From Desulfobacula sp. (GTDB taxonomy: Bacteria; Desulfobacterota; Desulfobacteria; Desulfobacterales; Desulfobacteraceae), in the NCBI GenBank assembly GCA_029940235.1, contig JAOZRI010000016.1, positions 1 through 16,278 of the forward strand: a DNA stretch of 16,278 bases, in the 5' to 3' direction. Both the position numbers and the translations under genes were made by a program. Shown piece by piece: positions 14,915 through 16,278 of this stretch; positions within the stretch are counted from its first letter, which is position 1, and each line of letters starts with the position of its first letter. The notes under the pieces were generated by a model, which saw only the letters and a program-made list of their open reading frames with translations, had not been told where the DNA came from and ran no database searches.

Positions 14915-14982
14915 GATTGTAATGTCAAGATTAATTACAGGCTATATTAATTACTCATAAGATTTAGCACGGAGTGGAGCAG

Positions 14983-15513
14983 ATGACAGATGAAATTTCA
15001 CAAAGCATGAAAGGTAAATTCTTACTTGCAATTCCAGGGCTTCCTGATCCAAATTTTGCCCAGACAGTTACATGCATGTGTGAACACAATGAATCAGGAG
15101 CTCTCGGCTTTATTGTCAATAAAGTTCATCCTCTTTTAACTGGATCAGAATTATTTGAGGATTTGAAAATCAAGTGTGACAAAAGCGTTGATAAACTTGA
15201 AATTTACCTTGGCGGTCCTGTTCAGCCAAGTGGTGTATTTGTTTTGCATGGCCCTCCCTTTGAATGGAATGAAAGCCTTAAAGTAGCTGACTGGCTTGCT
15301 TTAAGTAATTCAAGAGATATTTTAGAAGCAATTGCTTTGCAGGAAGGCCCAGAGTCTTTTATGATACTTCTTGGCTGTGCTGGATGGGCACCCATGCAAT
15401 TAGACAGTGAAATGCAGGATGCAGCCTGGCTTTCAAGCCCTGTAACAGAGGAAATTCTTTTTTCCACCAGTACTCAATTCAAATATGATAAAGCCATGAT
15501 GATGATATCTTGA
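14983..15513 (+). CDS. yqgE: YqgE/AlgH family protein (UPF0301)
   Basis: A cytosolic protein of 176 residues, close to the family norm of about 185. Family hallmarks in order are GKFLLAIPGLPDPNF (11-25), GALGFIVNK (39-47), YLGGPVQP (75-82) and LLGCAGWAPMQL (129-140). The GWAP element normally continues GQLE; here it is MQLD. AlgH was linked to alginate regulation in Pseudomonas, but the molecular role of the family is unsettled. I chose ATG 14983 because GGAG at 14971-14974 is 8 nt upstream. A GTG at 14974 would lengthen the protein by three residues but overlaps that site and has none of its own. The stop codon overlaps the start of the dynamin-like GTPase gene by 1 nt. Confidence 0.92.
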   Translation: MTDEISQSMKGKFLLAIPGLPDPNFAQTVTCMCEHNESGALGFIVNKVHPLLTGSELFEDLKIKCDKSVDKLEIYLGGPVQPSGVFVLHGPPFEWNESLKVADWLALSNSRDILEAIALQEGPESFMILLGCAGWAPMQLDSEMQDAAWLSSPVTEEILFSTSTQFKYDKAMMMIS

Positions 15514-16278
15514 TGACAAATAAAACAGTTCCCAAAAATCCACCAATTTCCAAACAAGAATTTACCATTGAACAGATTATTGATAAAATTTTAACTATCC
15601 TTCAAGAGTGCAAAAAAATTCCACAAATGTATGATCACTCCTTTGATGATCATCAAAAAACATGTCATCGTATTTTGGAAGATATTCAGTCAAATCGTTT
15701 GAAAATCGCTGTTGTTGGTGCCATTAAATCAGGCAAAAGCTCTTTTATCAACTCTATTGTTGGAAAAGATCTGGTCAAAAGGGGGGCAGGAGTTGTCACA
15801 TCAATTACAACAAGAATAAGAAAGGGAAAGAAAAACCGGGCAAATATCTATTTTAAATCGTGGGATACAATTAATTTGCAATTGCAAAGAGCCCTGGAAT
15901 TATTCCCTGATTCTGCAGCTTTCAATGAACTCACAGCACAAAATTTTGCTGATTTCGATATCAGACGTAATAGAGATAGAGAAATTTTAAAAAATATATT
16001 TAAGATCTTAACTTGTGATTTCCCTGTCTCGAAAAAAGGAATACAACCTGAAACCCTTCTAATAAAACACGCTATTCAAGGTTTTGACACCTGTAATCAA
16101 TTAGTCAAACCCGATGAGGCATGTCTTACCTTTGAATCCAGAGAGTTTGAAAAGTACAAAATTTTTACCTCTGACCCTGACATTGCTTTTTATATCAAAG
16201 ATGTCTGCCTTGAAGTTTACGGGAAAATTATTGATCCAAATATTGAAATTGCCGATTGCCAGGGTGCAGATTCAATAG
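15513..16278 (+). CDS. Dynamin-like GTPase, N-terminal part (runs off the window)
   Basis: The first 255 codons of a large GTPase are present and the frame is open at the window end. The start ATG shares its A with the TGA of yqgE and lacks a clear Shine-Dalgarno, so translational coupling to yqgE is likely. After a helical lead (15-60) comes IAVVGAIKSGKSSFINSIVG with the P-loop G69-to-S76 (GxxxxGKS), then a switch I candidate GVVTSITTRI (93-102) and the G3 motif DCQG (248-251) followed by ADSI. The long insertion between G2 and G3 (about 105-240) and the DxxG(x)DS ending are typical of bacterial dynamin-family (Dynamin_N) proteins, which act on membranes. Whether hydrophobic membrane-binding segments follow lies outside the window. 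Confidence 0.85.
   Translation, partial: MTNKTVPKNPPISKQEFTIEQIIDKILTILQECKKIPQMYDHSFDDHQKTCHRILEDIQSNRLKIAVVGAIKSGKSSFINSIVGKDLVKRGAGVVTSITTRIRKGKKNRANIYFKSWDTINLQLQRALELFPDSAAFNELTAQNFADFDIRRNRDREILKNIFKILTCDFPVSKKGIQPETLLIKHAIQGFDTCNQLVKPDEACLTFESREFEKYKIFTSDPDIAFYIKDVCLEVYGKIIDPNIEIADCQGADSI

Noticed and set aside
14923..14928. TTGACA on the minus strand as -35 of the small unknown gene
   Set aside because: The best -10 (TATAGT at 14897-14902) is 20 nt away, too far for a confident promoter, so it is not listed as a feature.
1..16278. Possible mobile island, defence system, CRISPR array or tRNA gene
   Set aside because: No integrase, transposase, toxin-antitoxin pair, regularly spaced repeat or tRNA fold was seen. 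The dynamin-like gene alone at the edge does not make a defence locus.

Overview
The window is 16.3 kb of AT-rich DNA (roughly one third G+C by eye) with tight bacterial gene packing and clear Shine-Dalgarno sites. The gene set and protein style suggest an anaerobic deltaproteobacterium (Desulfobacterota), most likely a Desulfobacter/Desulfobacula-like sulfate reducer. Pointers are cmk next to a six-domain ribosomal protein S1, a PPi-type phosphofructokinase, an ArsR-methyltransferase fusion, and the YciO, YqgE and ManC families together. This placement is inference from protein resemblance, not from a marker gene. I see no tRNA, rRNA, transposase, integrase, phage gene or CRISPR array. This reads as ordinary chromosome.

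Layout. (1) Positions 1-3890, + strand, housekeeping: the tail of a probable hisC, cmk, rpsA (S1) with a strong intrinsic terminator behind it, then sppA. (2) Positions 3828-6366, - strand: a YciO/Sua5-type protein whose 3' end overlaps sppA tail to tail by 63 bp, a LysE/RhtB-type exporter, and ftsY. (3) A divergent control region of about 230 bp (6367-6599) with a perfect 16-bp inverted repeat. (4) Positions 6600-14325, + strand: an SBF-like transporter, a diguanylate cyclase, a PPi-phosphofructokinase, a UPF0173 metallo-hydrolase, an ArsR-methyltransferase fusion, and ManC. (5) Positions 14333-14809, - strand: a small protein of unknown function, tail to tail with manC. (6) Positions 14983-16278, + strand: yqgE, overlapping by 1 nt the start of a dynamin-like GTPase that runs off the window.

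How the genes may work together. cmk, rpsA, sppA and ftsY serve nucleotide supply, translation, membrane proteolysis and SRP targeting. In the + strand run, PPi-phosphofructokinase and the bifunctional ManC both act at the fructose-6-phosphate node. A c-di-GMP synthase sits directly upstream, so a link between c-di-GMP and sugar-nucleotide or exopolysaccharide supply is conceivable but unproven. Gaps between genes are short (16-97 bp) from the cyclase to manC, so co-transcription is plausible.

No clearly new multi-gene system is visible. The most useful leads are small: two perfect TTGACA boxes with 17-nt spacers in front of an apparently almost leaderless yciO-like gene, an operator-like palindrome between ftsY and the transporter, a large imperfect inverted repeat made of GGTGTGAG-like units before the UPF0173 gene, a four-fold AAACTAT repeat before yqgE, and a metal-box-less ArsR-methyltransferase fusion. 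Three start codons were reassigned from Shine-Dalgarno evidence: ftsY to TTG 6366, the small unknown gene to ATG 14809, and yqgE to ATG 14983. No gene-free stretch exceeds 300 bp.
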